A stretch of DNA of 21,708 nucleotides from Oscillospiraceae bacterium (GTDB lineage: Bacteria; Bacillota; Clostridia; Oscillospirales; Acutalibacteraceae): positions 1 to 21,708 of the forward strand of contig JAHZCM010000014.1 of NCBI GenBank assembly GCA_019422905.1. Reading direction: 5' to 3'. Shown one piece after another: positions 1 through 6,731 of the stretch (positions within the stretch are counted from its first letter, which is position 1; each line of letters opens with the position of its first letter). The notes beneath the pieces were generated by a model that worked only from the letters and a program-made list of their open reading frames with translations, had not been told where the DNA came from and did no database searches. The position numbers and the translations under genes are program-made.

Positions 1-206
1 TTCTGGAAATGACGATTGAAGAGCTGGATCTTTCCGTCCGCTCCTTCAACTGCCTCAAGCGTGCCGGCATCAATACGGTGGAAGACCTGCTTTCAAAGTC
101 CGAGGAGGACATGATGAAGGTCAGAAATCTGGGCCGCAAGTCGCTTGAAGAGGTCATCTGGAAGCTCGCGTCTCTCGGCTTTAACCTCCGTAAGGACGAT
201 GAATAA
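1..206 (+). CDS. rpoA: RNA polymerase alpha subunit, C-terminal end (5' truncated)
   Basis: This is the last 67 or so codons of the RNA polymerase alpha subunit. The reading frame is already open at the window edge (first full codon at position 3), so the gene starts upstream. The residues match the alpha C-terminal domain, with the helix-hairpin-helix core around SVRSFNCLKRAGINTVEDLL and the LGRKSLEEV segment. In this family the domain contacts UP-element DNA and activators. The gene ends with TAA 30 nt before rplQ, the usual last pair of the alpha ribosomal operon. Identification is confident; only the C-terminal domain is visible. Confidence 0.95.
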   Translation, partial: LEMTIEELDLSVRSFNCLKRAGINTVEDLLSKSEEDMMKVRNLGRKSLEEVIWKLASLGFNLRKDDE

Positions 207-236
207 TTTAATTACCAAACGATAGGAGTGACAATC

Positions 237-578
237 ATGCCGGGAACAAGAAAACTCGGAAGAGATACTGCGCATAGGCTGGCTATGCTGCGCGGTCTCG
301 TTACGTTCTTCTTCGAGAACGGGAAAATCGAGACCACAGCGACAAGAGCACAGGAAGTCCGCGCTCTTGCGGAGAAGATGATTACGATCGCGAAGGAAGA
401 CAATCTCGCGAACAGAAGAAACGTCATGGCTTTCATCACGAAGGAAAGCGTCACGAACAAGCTGTTCAAGGAGATCGCTCCGAAGTATGCGGACCGCAAC
501 GGCGGCTATACCCGCGTCACGAAGCTCGGGCCGCGCCGCGGCGACGCAGCGGAGATGGCGATCATCGAGCTGGTCTGA
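237..578 (+). CDS. rplQ: 50S ribosomal protein L17
   Basis: L17 is a large-subunit ribosomal protein. The 113-residue product has the family hallmarks MPGTRKLGR at the start, a basic N-terminal half with LRGLVTFFFENGKIETT, and a C-terminal GGYTRVTKLGPRRGDAAEMA block. I place the start at the ATG at 237, because AGGAG at 224-228 lies 8 nt upstream and L17 proteins normally begin at this MPGTRKLGR. An in-frame GTG at 228 overlaps that ribosome binding site and is unlikely. The gene follows rpoA and is closed by a strong terminator, so it is the last gene of the alpha operon here. In many Firmicutes ecfA genes follow L17, but not in this genome. Confidence 0.96.
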   Translation: MPGTRKLGRDTAHRLAMLRGLVTFFFENGKIETTATRAQEVRALAEKMITIAKEDNLANRRNVMAFITKESVTNKLFKEIAPKYADRNGGYTRVTKLGPRRGDAAEMAIIELV

Positions 579-594
579 TTTGGATCTAACAAGT

Positions 595-628
595 AAAGGG
601 CTGCAGGCAAACGCCTGCAGCCCTTTTT
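595..628 (+). terminator. Rho-independent terminator of the rpoA-rplQ operon
   Basis: A perfect 11-bp stem (598-608 with 613-623, arm GGGCTGCAGGC), extended by three A-T pairs, has a 4-nt AAAC loop and a T-run at 624-628. It lies 20 nt after the rplQ stop. Read on the minus strand the same stem is followed only by TTT, so it may also stop the convergent minus-strand gene that ends at 635, but less strongly. Confidence 0.93.
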
Positions 629-634
629 GCATGC

Positions 635-808
635 TCAGCTTTCCCTCGGCTCCGCCGGCGTGAAATGCATGCAGGCCTTTGTGTCCGCCTCGCGCGTTTT
701 GACCCGCGGGTAGACGCAGTGCCCATGGTCCAGCCCGATAAAGTCTCCAGTCACATAGCGCACATAGTGCCGCAGAAAGTGCTTGCAGTTTTCGCATACT
801 TTTCCCAT
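635..808 (-). CDS. Small four-cysteine (probable zinc-binding) protein
   Basis: The product is 57 residues. Cysteines sit at 5, 8, 31 and 46 in a CENCKHF ... GHCVYPRV ... KACMHF arrangement, which suggests one zinc site formed by a CxxC knuckle and two later cysteines. Similar short cysteine proteins occur in Clostridia, but I cannot assign a function. The ATG at 808 is chosen because a strong AGGGGGTG ribosome binding site ends about 6 nt upstream; a TTG at 829 would lie inside the -10 box. The gene is divergent to the XRE regulator at 902 and its near-consensus promoter is covered by a palindrome, so repression by that regulator is likely (inference). It ends 7 nt from the rplQ terminator. 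Confidence 0.75.
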   Translation of the reverse strand: MGKVCENCKHFLRHYVRYVTGDFIGLDHGHCVYPRVKTREADTKACMHFTPAEPRES

Positions 809-828
809 TGTTTCACCCCCTTTCCCCA

Positions 829-857
829 ATAATAGTCTTAATAAGACTATTTGTCAA
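829..857 (-). promoter_or_regulatory. Near-consensus sigma-A promoter for the four-Cys gene
   Basis: On the minus strand TTGACA (857-852) is separated by exactly 17 nt from TATTAT (834-829). The -35 is a perfect consensus. The spacer and part of the -10 consist of the palindrome at 831-851, so a bound dimer would occlude RNA polymerase. Confidence 0.82.
831..851. promoter_or_regulatory. Operator 1: perfect palindrome
   Basis: Two 10-bp arms (AATAGTCTTA / TAAGACTATT) flank a single centre base at 841. The core half-site is ATAGTCT-N5-AGACTAT. It overlaps the -10 and spacer of the minus-strand promoter. It is the probable binding site of the adjacent XRE repressor, inferred from position and from the second copy at 857-875. 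Confidence 0.75.
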
Positions 858-875
858 TAGTCTCGCTTAGACTGT
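857..875. promoter_or_regulatory. Operator 2: second, imperfect copy of the same inverted repeat
   Basis: ATAGTCT (857-863), a 5-nt spacer and AGACTGT (869-875) repeat the half-sites and spacing of operator 1 with one changed base in the outer arm. Centre-to-centre distance is 25 bp. It abuts the -35 of the minus promoter and ends at the extended -10 of the plus promoter, so it could mediate autoregulation of the XRE gene. Confidence 0.68.
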
Positions 876-883
876 GGCATAAT
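875..883 (+). promoter_or_regulatory. Extended -10 of the XRE gene promoter
   Basis: TGG followed by CATAAT (878-883) fits a TGn-extended -10. No good -35 lies at the right distance, as is often seen with extended -10 promoters. The expected transcript start is near 890, which leaves only a very short leader before the ATG at 902. Confidence 0.5.
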
Positions 884-901
884 AAAAGCGGAGGGATATG
901 T

Positions 902-1129
902 ATGGATTATGTTGATCGCTTAAAAATGCTGCGGGAGGATCATGATCTCAGCCAATCACAAGTCGCAGAGATACTGAAATGCAAGCAATCGGCAGTCTCG
1001 AAATATGAACGCCGTGTTGTGCCTTACAGTGTGGAAAATGTTGTGAAGCTCTGTGAATTCTATCAAGTTTCGGCGGATTATGTTTTTGGCTTACCGGAGG
1101 GTATGCCTTATCCACGGTATAAAAAATGA
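902..1129 (+). CDS. XRE-family (Cro/CI-like) transcriptional repressor
   Basis: The 75-residue protein is almost entirely a lambda-repressor-like helix-turn-helix domain. RLKMLREDHDLSQSQVAEIL forms the first helices, KQSAVSKYERR the recognition region, and VVKLCEFYQVSADYVFGLPEG closes the fold. The ATG at 902 is chosen because GGAGGG (890-895) lies 6 nt upstream; the longer frame from TTG at 851 would run through the promoter. It has no second domain, so it resembles small phage- or plasmid-type repressors. Two operator-like inverted repeats sit between it and the divergent four-Cys gene, suggesting repression of both promoters (inference). Codon use looks more AT-rich than in neighbouring housekeeping genes. 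Confidence 0.88.
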   Translation: MDYVDRLKMLREDHDLSQSQVAEILKCKQSAVSKYERRVVPYSVENVVKLCEFYQVSADYVFGLPEGMPYPRYKK

Positions 1130-1194
1130 GAGGATTGATAACTCTTTCTCGTCGGAACCTTTAGATACTGTACGTGATTTTCCGCGCTTTTGCC

Positions 1195-1223
1195 TTGTAA
1201 TTGCCGTGCCTTTCGGCTATAAT
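1195..1223 (+). promoter_or_regulatory. Sigma-A promoter for the 1278-3139 gene cluster
   Basis: TTGTAA (1195-1200), a 17-nt spacer and a perfect TATAAT (1218-1223). The transcript should start near 1230, about 48 nt before the ATG at 1278. Confidence 0.75.
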
Positions 1224-1235
1224 AATACGGTAAAC

Positions 1236-1253
1236 TGCGCGTTTTGCGCAAAA
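1236..1253. promoter_or_regulatory. Palindrome / small hairpin in the 5' leader
   Basis: The 12-nt perfect palindrome TTTTGCGCAAAA (1242-1253) overlaps a hairpin of stem TGCGC/GCGCA (1236-1240 with 1246-1250). It sits just downstream of the predicted transcript start, where an operator or an RNA hairpin could act. No regulator can be named. Confidence 0.35.
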
Positions 1254-1277
1254 TGGAAAAAATAAAGAGGTTTGCGT

Positions 1278-1562
1278 ATGGGTTATATGTATGCGGCGAT
1301 CTGGCTGATCGCCGGGCTGGTGCTGATTTTTCGGCTTTCCAAGGAAAACAAGATCTTTTATCTTGCCGGCGCGTTCTTCCTTGTGCTCGGCGGCTGGTGG
1401 CTTGCGGATGCGATCTGGCCTGCATGGCAGGTGTTTCAGGGCGTGCCGGGTATCGTGCTGAAGGTGCTTACCGGCGTCGTGCTTGTGATCCTCGCCGTGC
1501 AGTTCTTCCTTTTGAACCGGGCCGGCGCGAAGAAGCATAAGTCGGACAGCGGGGAGGACTAG
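1278..1562 (+). CDS. Small hypothetical membrane protein
   Basis: The 94-residue product has three hydrophobic stretches: residues 4-20, about 27-48 and about 58-80. It ends in a polar, lysine-rich tail (AKKHKSDSGED) that is probably cytoplasmic. No catalytic motif or known family is recognisable. The ATG at 1278 follows AAAGAGG (1264-1270) by 7 nt; an in-frame TTG at 1272 is too close to that site. Its stop is 2 nt before the next gene, whose ribosome binding site lies inside this coding end, so the two are translationally linked. It could be an accessory protein of the carrier that follows, but nothing in the sequence proves this. Confidence 0.7.
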   Translation: MGYMYAAIWLIAGLVLIFRLSKENKIFYLAGAFFLVLGGWWLADAIWPAWQVFQGVPGIVLKVLTGVVLVILAVQFFLLNRAGAKKHKSDSGED

Positions 1563-1564
1563 GC

Positions 1565-2485
1565 GTGGAGGCTTTTCTGGCGGTTATTATAAAGGTAGCC
1601 GTAATTCTGATTTTGATTCTGGTCGGCTACTTCGTGGTCAAAAAAGGGATGTTCTCGCAGAAGGGGCTCAGTGAAGTGACCGACTTCCTGATTCACATCG
1701 TCACGCCGTGCCTGATCATCTCCTCCTTCATGACGGCGGATTCCGGAACGCTGGAGGCGATGGATCTGTTCCTTGCCGTGGCGCTTCCTGTGGTGTCCAT
1801 CGCCATCTCCATCGCGCTCAGCTACCTGTTTTTCCGCAAGGAGACGAAGCCCCGGCAGAAGGTTCTGCGCTTTGCGATGATCTTCAGCAATGTCGGCTTT
1901 ATGGGCGTCCCGCTGGTCGAAGGGATTGTCGGGGCGGGAGGCGTGCTGTACAGCTCGTTCTTCATTGCGGTGTTCAATGTGATCTGCTGGACATACGGGT
2001 ATGCGATGATGGGTGGCGGCAGAGTGAGCCTGAAAACGTTGCTGCTCAACCCCGGCGTGATCGGTCTTGCGATCGGCCTGCCGATTTATTTTCTGAACAT
2101 TCGGCTGCCGGAGCTGATTGCGTCCCCGATTGAAATGCTTGCCGAGGTCAATACGCCGCTCGCCATGCTGGTCGTCGGCGGATACATAGCGCGCGTGGAG
2201 TTGAAGGCGTTTTTCTCCGATCTCGCCGTGTACAAGATGTCGGCGCTCCGGCTGCTTGTGGCGCCGGCGCTTTACCTTGCGGTTGCGCTGCTCGTGCGCC
2301 CGAACGATACGCTGCTGCTCAGCTCCGTGATTCAGGCCGCCACACCGGTCGCCGCAACCTGCGTGCTTCTCGCCGTACAGCACGGCGGCGATGCGGAGCT
2401 TGCCTCGAAGTGTGTGGCGGTGACCACGGTGATTTCGGTCCTGACGATTCCGGTATTTACGGTTTTGACGCAGGCGCTTTTGTAG
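1565..2485 (+). CDS. AEC-family (auxin efflux carrier-like) transporter
   Basis: The 306-residue integral membrane protein has about ten transmembrane segments in two halves. The N-terminal half has GYFVVKKGMFSQKGLSEVTDFLIHIVTPCLIISSF and NVGFMGVPLVEGIVG, typical of the AEC/MdcF-like permeases. The C-terminal half has NTPLAMLVVGGYIA and a helix with TPVAATCVLLAVQHGGDAELAS. Family members carry organic anions such as malate or malonate; the substrate here is unknown. It starts with GTG at 1565, 7 nt after GGGGAGG (1551-1557) in the end of the preceding gene. Length is normal for the family. It is followed 21 nt later by rpe, with no obvious functional link. Confidence 0.85.
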   Translation: MEAFLAVIIKVAVILILILVGYFVVKKGMFSQKGLSEVTDFLIHIVTPCLIISSFMTADSGTLEAMDLFLAVALPVVSIAISIALSYLFFRKETKPRQKVLRFAMIFSNVGFMGVPLVEGIVGAGGVLYSSFFIAVFNVICWTYGYAMMGGGRVSLKTLLLNPGVIGLAIGLPIYFLNIRLPELIASPIEMLAEVNTPLAMLVVGGYIARVELKAFFSDLAVYKMSALRLLVAPALYLAVALLVRPNDTLLLSSVIQAATPVAATCVLLAVQHGGDAELASKCVAVTTVISVLTIPVFTVLTQALL

Positions 2486-2506
2486 GAAAGGGGAAGGAGT
2501 ATGGGG

Positions 2507-3139
2507 ATGAAAATCGCGCCGTCGATGCTCGCAAGCGATTATACCCGCATGGGGGATTGCGTCCGCGCTGTGCAAAGCGCAGATTGGCTGCATCTCGATA
2601 TTATGGACGGCAACTTTGTGCCGAATATCAGCTTCGGGCCGGATGTGGTGGCCGCGCTGCGGCCGCTGACGGACATGCCATTCGACGTACATCTGATGCT
2701 TCAGCATCCGAAGCCGTACATAGAGAAATTTGCAAAGGCCGGCGCGGATATCATCACATTTCACGTGGAGTGCGGAGACGATATTTTGGAGACGATCGGG
2801 GAAATCGAGCGGTTTGGCATCAGGCCGAGCCTTTCGCTGAAGCCCGGTACGCCGGTTGAAACGCTGTTTCCGTATCTTGACCGCCTGTATATGGTGCTTG
2901 TCATGACCGTGGAGCCCGGCTTTGGCGGGCAGGCGTTTATGCCGGAGCAGCTCGCGAAGCTGCGCGCCCTGCGCAGGCGGAAGCCGGAGCTGGTGCTGGA
3001 GGTGGACGGCGGCATCAACCGCGAAACAGCGGCTCTGTGCAGCGCAGCCGGGGCGAACGTCGCCGTGGCGGGCACAAGCGTTTTCCGTGCGGCGGATATC
3101 CCGGCGGAAATCCGCGCGCTGCAGAGCGTGCAGGGCTAA
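2507..3139 (+). CDS. rpe: Ribulose-phosphate 3-epimerase
   Basis: The enzyme interconverts D-ribulose 5-phosphate and D-xylulose 5-phosphate in the cytoplasmic pentose phosphate pathway. The (beta/alpha)8-barrel markers are all present: MKIAPSMLASDY at the start, LHLDIMDGNFVPNISFGP with metal-binding His and Asp, FDVHLML with a further His, EPGFGGQ at the phosphate site and LEVDGGINRET with the catalytic Asp. I prefer the ATG at 2507 because GAAGGAG (2493-2499) is 7 nt upstream; the ATG at 2501 is only 1 nt from that site, though GGAAAGG further up could serve it. The product is 210 residues, normal length. It is not beside rsgA, where rpe often lies in Firmicutes. Confidence 0.94.
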   Translation: MKIAPSMLASDYTRMGDCVRAVQSADWLHLDIMDGNFVPNISFGPDVVAALRPLTDMPFDVHLMLQHPKPYIEKFAKAGADIITFHVECGDDILETIGEIERFGIRPSLSLKPGTPVETLFPYLDRLYMVLVMTVEPGFGGQAFMPEQLAKLRALRRRKPELVLEVDGGINRETAALCSAAGANVAVAGTSVFRAADIPAEIRALQSVQG

Positions 3140-3270
3140 TCTTCACGATTTATTCACAATCGCGGCCGCGCTTTTCACGCAGCCGTCACAAAATACCGCT
3201 ATAATAAAAATCTGAACCGCGTTTGTCGGCTATTTTGATCAAATTTGGAAAGGAAAGTTCAGGACGGCTA
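3140..3270. other. Intergenic region after rpe
   Basis: No coding sequence and no convincing intrinsic terminator. It contains a 10-nt GC palindrome (3161-3170) and a TATAAT (3200-3205) without a good -35 partner. Transcription from rpe may therefore read on into the transporter operon, in addition to that operon's own promoter. Confidence 0.5.
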
Positions 3271-3299
3271 TTGCAAAACAGCGAAAATTGCGGTATTAT
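3271..3299 (+). promoter_or_regulatory. Sigma-A promoter of the Gld-like ABC transporter operon
   Basis: TTGCAA (3271-3276), a 17-nt spacer and TATTAT (3294-3299). Its -35 and first spacer bases (TTGCAAAAC) are identical to those of the rimP promoter at 9390. The transcript start is expected near 3306. Confidence 0.78.
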
Positions 3300-3305
3300 A
3301 TTTAA

Positions 3306-3420
3306 GTTGTTTCAGCAACGCCTGCGCCCAAGCGCGCAGTTGGGGAGGATGTTGCCCCGCGGGTATTGCAAAAGCCCCGGGACCAAGCTCTATCCCGCAG
3401 AGAAAGGATGGTTATCAATC
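3306..3420 (+). other. Structured 5' leader of the ABC transporter operon
   Basis: About 115 nt of GC-rich leader. It can form a 6-bp hairpin (CTGCGC 3322-3327 with GCGCAG 3334-3339) and a second weak stem (GGGG 3342-3345 with CCCC 3355-3358). I recognise no riboswitch class. A longer reading frame reaches upstream through this leader, but it crosses the promoter and is not expected to be translated. Confidence 0.35.
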
Positions 3421-4458
3421 ATGATCGAGGTCAAAAACCTCACCAAGCGTTACGGTGCGAACACCGCGCTGGACAATGTCAGCTTCACGGTTGAAGAAGG
3501 CACCATCGTCGGCTTCCTCGGACCGAACGGCGCTGGTAAATCCACAACGATGAATATCATCACGGGCTACCTTTCCGCCACGAGCGGCTCGGTGACCGTT
3601 CAGGGTAAAAGCACGCTGGAAAATCCGAATGAGGTCAAGAAGCTGATCGGCTATCTGCCGGAGCAGCCACCGCTGTATATGGACATGACCGTTCAGGAAT
3701 ATCTGAACTTCATGTACGAGCTCAAGGGCGTCAAGCTGGACCGCAAGCAGCATATCGGCGAGATCTGCCGCCTGACGAAGATCGACAATGTGTGCAAGCG
3801 CCTTGTCGGCAACCTTTCGAAGGGCTATAAGCAGCGCGTCGGCATCGCGCAGGCGCTGCTCGGCAACCCGCCGGTCCTGATTCTGGACGAGCCCACCGTC
3901 GGCCTTGACCCGAAGCAGATCATCGAGATCCGCAACCTGATCAAGAGCCTCGGCAAAACCCACACGATCATCCTCTCCTCGCATATTTTGCCTGAGGTGC
4001 AGGCTGTCTGCGAGCGCGTGATCGTCATCAACAACGGCCGCCTTGTCGCCGACGGCGCCACGGATTCCCTTGCGCATGACCTGTCCTCGGAGCACCGCCT
4101 GATCGCGCGTATTGAAGGCCCGGAAAACGACATTGTGCAGGCCATCCGCGGCCTGGAGCACATCGAAGAGGTCTACTCGCTGGGCGAGAAGGAAAAGGGC
4201 GTCTATGAGGTTTCCATTGAGGGCAAGGCCGGCTACGACCTGCGCCGCAACCTCTTTGCGCTGCTCACCCGCAAGGGCTGGCCGATGCTCGCGCTGAGGA
4301 ATACTGATCTCACGCTGGAAGAGGTGTTCCTCCAGCTCACGAGCGGCGACGTTTCCCATATCCGGCAGGAAGAAGAGGACAGCACCGCTGTTGTCACGGA
4401 AGAGGATATGGAATTTGAGCAGACGGAAGCGGACGATAAGGAGGATGCGGACAAATGA
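3421..4458 (+). CDS. ABC transporter ATP-binding protein (GldA-like)
   Basis: This cytoplasmic ATPase is the motor subunit of an ABC-2 type transporter. Walker A is GPNGAGKST at residues 34-42, the Q-loop is around YLPEQPPLY, the signature LSKGYKQR starts at residue 132, Walker B ILDEP is at 154-158 and the switch His is His188. After the nucleotide-binding domain comes a roughly 100-residue C-terminal domain and a strongly acidic tail (EEEDSTAVVTEEDMEFE onward). The start is the ATG at 3421 (MIEVKNLTKRYG), with AAGGA about 12 nt upstream. The stop overlaps the permease start by 4 nt (ATGA). The three downstream partners match the GldA/GldF/GldG/DUF4340 gene set. The product is 345 residues. 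Confidence 0.92.
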   Translation: MIEVKNLTKRYGANTALDNVSFTVEEGTIVGFLGPNGAGKSTTMNIITGYLSATSGSVTVQGKSTLENPNEVKKLIGYLPEQPPLYMDMTVQEYLNFMYELKGVKLDRKQHIGEICRLTKIDNVCKRLVGNLSKGYKQRVGIAQALLGNPPVLILDEPTVGLDPKQIIEIRNLIKSLGKTHTIILSSHILPEVQAVCERVIVINNGRLVADGATDSLAHDLSSEHRLIARIEGPENDIVQAIRGLEHIEEVYSLGEKEKGVYEVSIEGKAGYDLRRNLFALLTRKGWPMLALRNTDLTLEEVFLQLTSGDVSHIRQEEEDSTAVVTEEDMEFEQTEADDKEDADK

Positions 4459-5162
4459 AAGCGATATTCAAAAGAGAGCTGAAGGCGTATTTCGCCTCGC
4501 CGGTCGGCTATGTTGTCGTCGCGGCGCTGCTCGCTCTTTACGGCTTTTTCTATTATCAGGTTATGATGACAGGCTCCAGCTCGTATATCGGTGAGGTTTT
4601 CAGCACGATATTCATGTTCAGCATGATGATTATGCCGATCATCACGATGCGCAGCATGAGCGACGAGCGCAAGAACAAGACGGATCAGGCGCTGCTCACC
4701 GCGCCGGTCAGCGTGACCGGCATCGTAGTGGGTAAGTTCCTTGCAGCGTTCGGCGTTTATTTTGTCGCGAATACGCTGGCGCTCCTGCCCGCGCTCACAA
4801 TCAGCGTGTTTGCCTCGGCGTTCCCGTGGGGCATCCTGTTCGGCAATTACTTCGGCACGCTGCTGTACGGCGCGGCGATGATTTCCATCGGCGTTTTCAT
4901 TTCCAGCCTCACGGTCAGCCAGGTTATCGCAGCGATCGGCACGTTTGTCATCGCCGTCCTGCTGATGTTTGTGGATCAGATCGCTTCGGCGCTCTCCGGA
5001 AATATTTTCGGCACGATTCTCACATGGATTTCGTTCACCGCGCGCTATGATACCTTTACACAGGGCATGTTCAGCATTTCGAGCTGTGTATACTTCATCA
5101 GCGTCGCAGCCGTATTCGTATTCCTTACCGCCCGCAAGGTGGAAAGCCGCCGCTGGAACTAA
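4455..5162 (+). CDS. ABC-2 type permease (GldF-like)
   Basis: The 235-residue membrane subunit has about six transmembrane helices. After a cytosolic amphipathic start (MKAIFKRELKAYFASPVGYV) comes the conserved loop MRSMSDERKNKTDQALLTAPV found in ABC-2 permeases of the Gld/Nos type. It should pair with the ATPase encoded just upstream, to which it is coupled by a 4-nt ATGA overlap. The transported substrate is unknown. The length is typical for single-domain permeases of this type, which work as dimers. The next gene follows after 15 nt with its own GGGAGGAG site. Confidence 0.9.
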   Translation: MKAIFKRELKAYFASPVGYVVVAALLALYGFFYYQVMMTGSSSYIGEVFSTIFMFSMMIMPIITMRSMSDERKNKTDQALLTAPVSVTGIVVGKFLAAFGVYFVANTLALLPALTISVFASAFPWGILFGNYFGTLLYGAAMISIGVFISSLTVSQVIAAIGTFVIAVLLMFVDQIASALSGNIFGTILTWISFTARYDTFTQGMFSISSCVYFISVAAVFVFLTARKVESRRWN

Positions 5163-5177
5163 GGGAGGAGCATAGAA

Positions 5178-6704
5178 ATGAGTAAAAAAACCAATATGGC
5201 TGCGGTTAAATCCGCGCTGCACAAGGATAAATTCAAGCATGGCTCGATGGCCGTCGTATTTACGGCAATTTTCATTGCGATCATCATTGTGATCAATATT
5301 CTCGTTTCCGCGCTCACCACGCGTTTCCCGTCGATGAATATTGACCTGACACTCGAGGGCCTCAACACGCTGAGCGAGGATTCGCTCGACGTGGCGAAGA
5401 ATGTGGAAAACGAAACGACCATCTACATCATCGGTTCGGAGGACTCTATCCGCGGCGATCAGGTCTACACAAATTACGGCCTGAAGTACAGCCAGGTGGC
5501 AAACCTCGCAGACCGCCTGCAGGAGGCCAACAGCAAGATCAAGGTTGAGTTTATTGACCCGGACCGCAACCCGACCTTTATCAGCAGCTATCCGGACGAC
5601 AACCTGACGACCGGTAAGGTTATGGTCAGCACCGAAAAGCGCAACAAGGTGCTTTCGGTTACGGATCTGTTCAGCATTCAGCAGGATTCAACGACCGGCC
5701 AGTACAACTACTATTCGAAGGTGGACGGCGCGCTTGCAAATGCGATTTACCTCGTCAACCTCGATACTGTTCCGGTTGTTGCGTTTGCCACGGGCCACAG
5801 CGAGATGCTGTCTACAAGCGAAAACCTGACCTCGTTTATGGCGCTGCTGGAGGACAACAACTTTGAAGTAAAGGAATTTAACATCCTCACCGAAGAGATT
5901 CCGGAGGACGCCTCCGTTGTCTTTATCGGCACGCCGACGACGGACTACACGACCGAGGAAATCAAGAAGCTCGAAGCGTTTATCAGTGACGAGACGATGG
6001 CCTCCTCCCGCACGCTGTTCTTTACGGCCTACCCGACGCAAGGCTGGGATTCGCTGCCGAATCTCTCCGTGTTTCTGGAGGAATGGGGCCTGAAGCCGCA
6101 GTCCGGCGTGCTGCAGGAGACGGATGCGAGCCGCGTGCTGACGACCGGCGACGGCAGCGCCTCCGCATACCTTTTCGCAAATGTTACCGAGGACGTCCTC
6201 ACCGGAACGTATTCCAACCTTGTCATGCCGCTTTCTACCCCGGTGGAGCGCCTGTTTACTGCGAATAACGATATCGTCACCTATTCCGTCGTGGAGACGA
6301 ACGGTACGGCATACGTGGCCAGCACGGAAGCGGATGGCGTAGAAGAGAATCCGGAAACCGATACGCACACGATCGTTGCGCTCGCACAGTGCTATATGGA
6401 TAATCTGGGCAAGATCACGGCGAATGTCGTCGTGGACGGCAGCTCCATGAGCTTCCTTTCTACCTTCGTCGGCAACTCCACCTTCAGCAACAAGTCGTTC
6501 ACCACGGACTTTGTGAAGACGCTGACCGGGACGACGGATACGCGCATTGGCCTGTCCGTCAGCCAGACGCAGACGAACACGCTGGATATTGCGGCCTCCG
6601 CTGCGGTCATTCAGTTTGTCGGTCTCATCGTGTTTACGATTCTTGTGCCGGTGGCGGTGCTGGCCGCAGGTCTTGTGATCTTCCTGAGAAGAAGGCACCT
6701 GTAA
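5178..6704 (+). CDS. GldG-family ABC transporter auxiliary protein
   Basis: The 508-residue protein has an N-terminal membrane anchor at about residues 22-44, a large extracellular domain and a C-terminal membrane segment at about 477-503 followed by the basic end RRRHL. In the ectodomain, LTLEGLNTLSEDSLDVAKNV and a later ATGHSE motif resemble the GldG/ABC_transp_aux family, whose function outside gliding bacteria is not established. The ATG at 5178 follows GGGAGGAG (5163-5170) by 7 nt. It lies between the permease and the DUF4340-like gene, the same order as in other Gld-like loci. The topology suggests a cell-surface domain tethered at both ends. Confidence 0.85.
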   Translation: MSKKTNMAAVKSALHKDKFKHGSMAVVFTAIFIAIIIVINILVSALTTRFPSMNIDLTLEGLNTLSEDSLDVAKNVENETTIYIIGSEDSIRGDQVYTNYGLKYSQVANLADRLQEANSKIKVEFIDPDRNPTFISSYPDDNLTTGKVMVSTEKRNKVLSVTDLFSIQQDSTTGQYNYYSKVDGALANAIYLVNLDTVPVVAFATGHSEMLSTSENLTSFMALLEDNNFEVKEFNILTEEIPEDASVVFIGTPTTDYTTEEIKKLEAFISDETMASSRTLFFTAYPTQGWDSLPNLSVFLEEWGLKPQSGVLQETDASRVLTTGDGSASAYLFANVTEDVLTGTYSNLVMPLSTPVERLFTANNDIVTYSVVETNGTAYVASTEADGVEENPETDTHTIVALAQCYMDNLGKITANVVVDGSSMSFLSTFVGNSTFSNKSFTTDFVKTLTGTTDTRIGLSVSQTQTNTLDIAASAAVIQFVGLIVFTILVPVAVLAAGLVIFLRRRHL

Positions 6705-6731
6705 GTGAAGCGCCTGAAGAAAGGACCTGCC

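Noticed and set aside
3150..3158. Perfect DnaA-box-like 9-mer TTATTCACA
   Set aside because: A single copy is expected by chance in a window of this size. There is no cluster, no dnaA/dnaN neighbour and no AT-rich unwinding element.
3200..3205. TATAAT in the rpe-ABC transporter gap
   Set aside because: No acceptable -35 at 16-18 nt, while a clear promoter lies 70 nt downstream.
3223..3420. Upstream extension of the ABC ATPase reading frame by 66 codons
   Set aside because: It crosses the promoter at 3271-3299 and has no ribosome binding site; the family start MIEVKNLTKRYG is at 3421.
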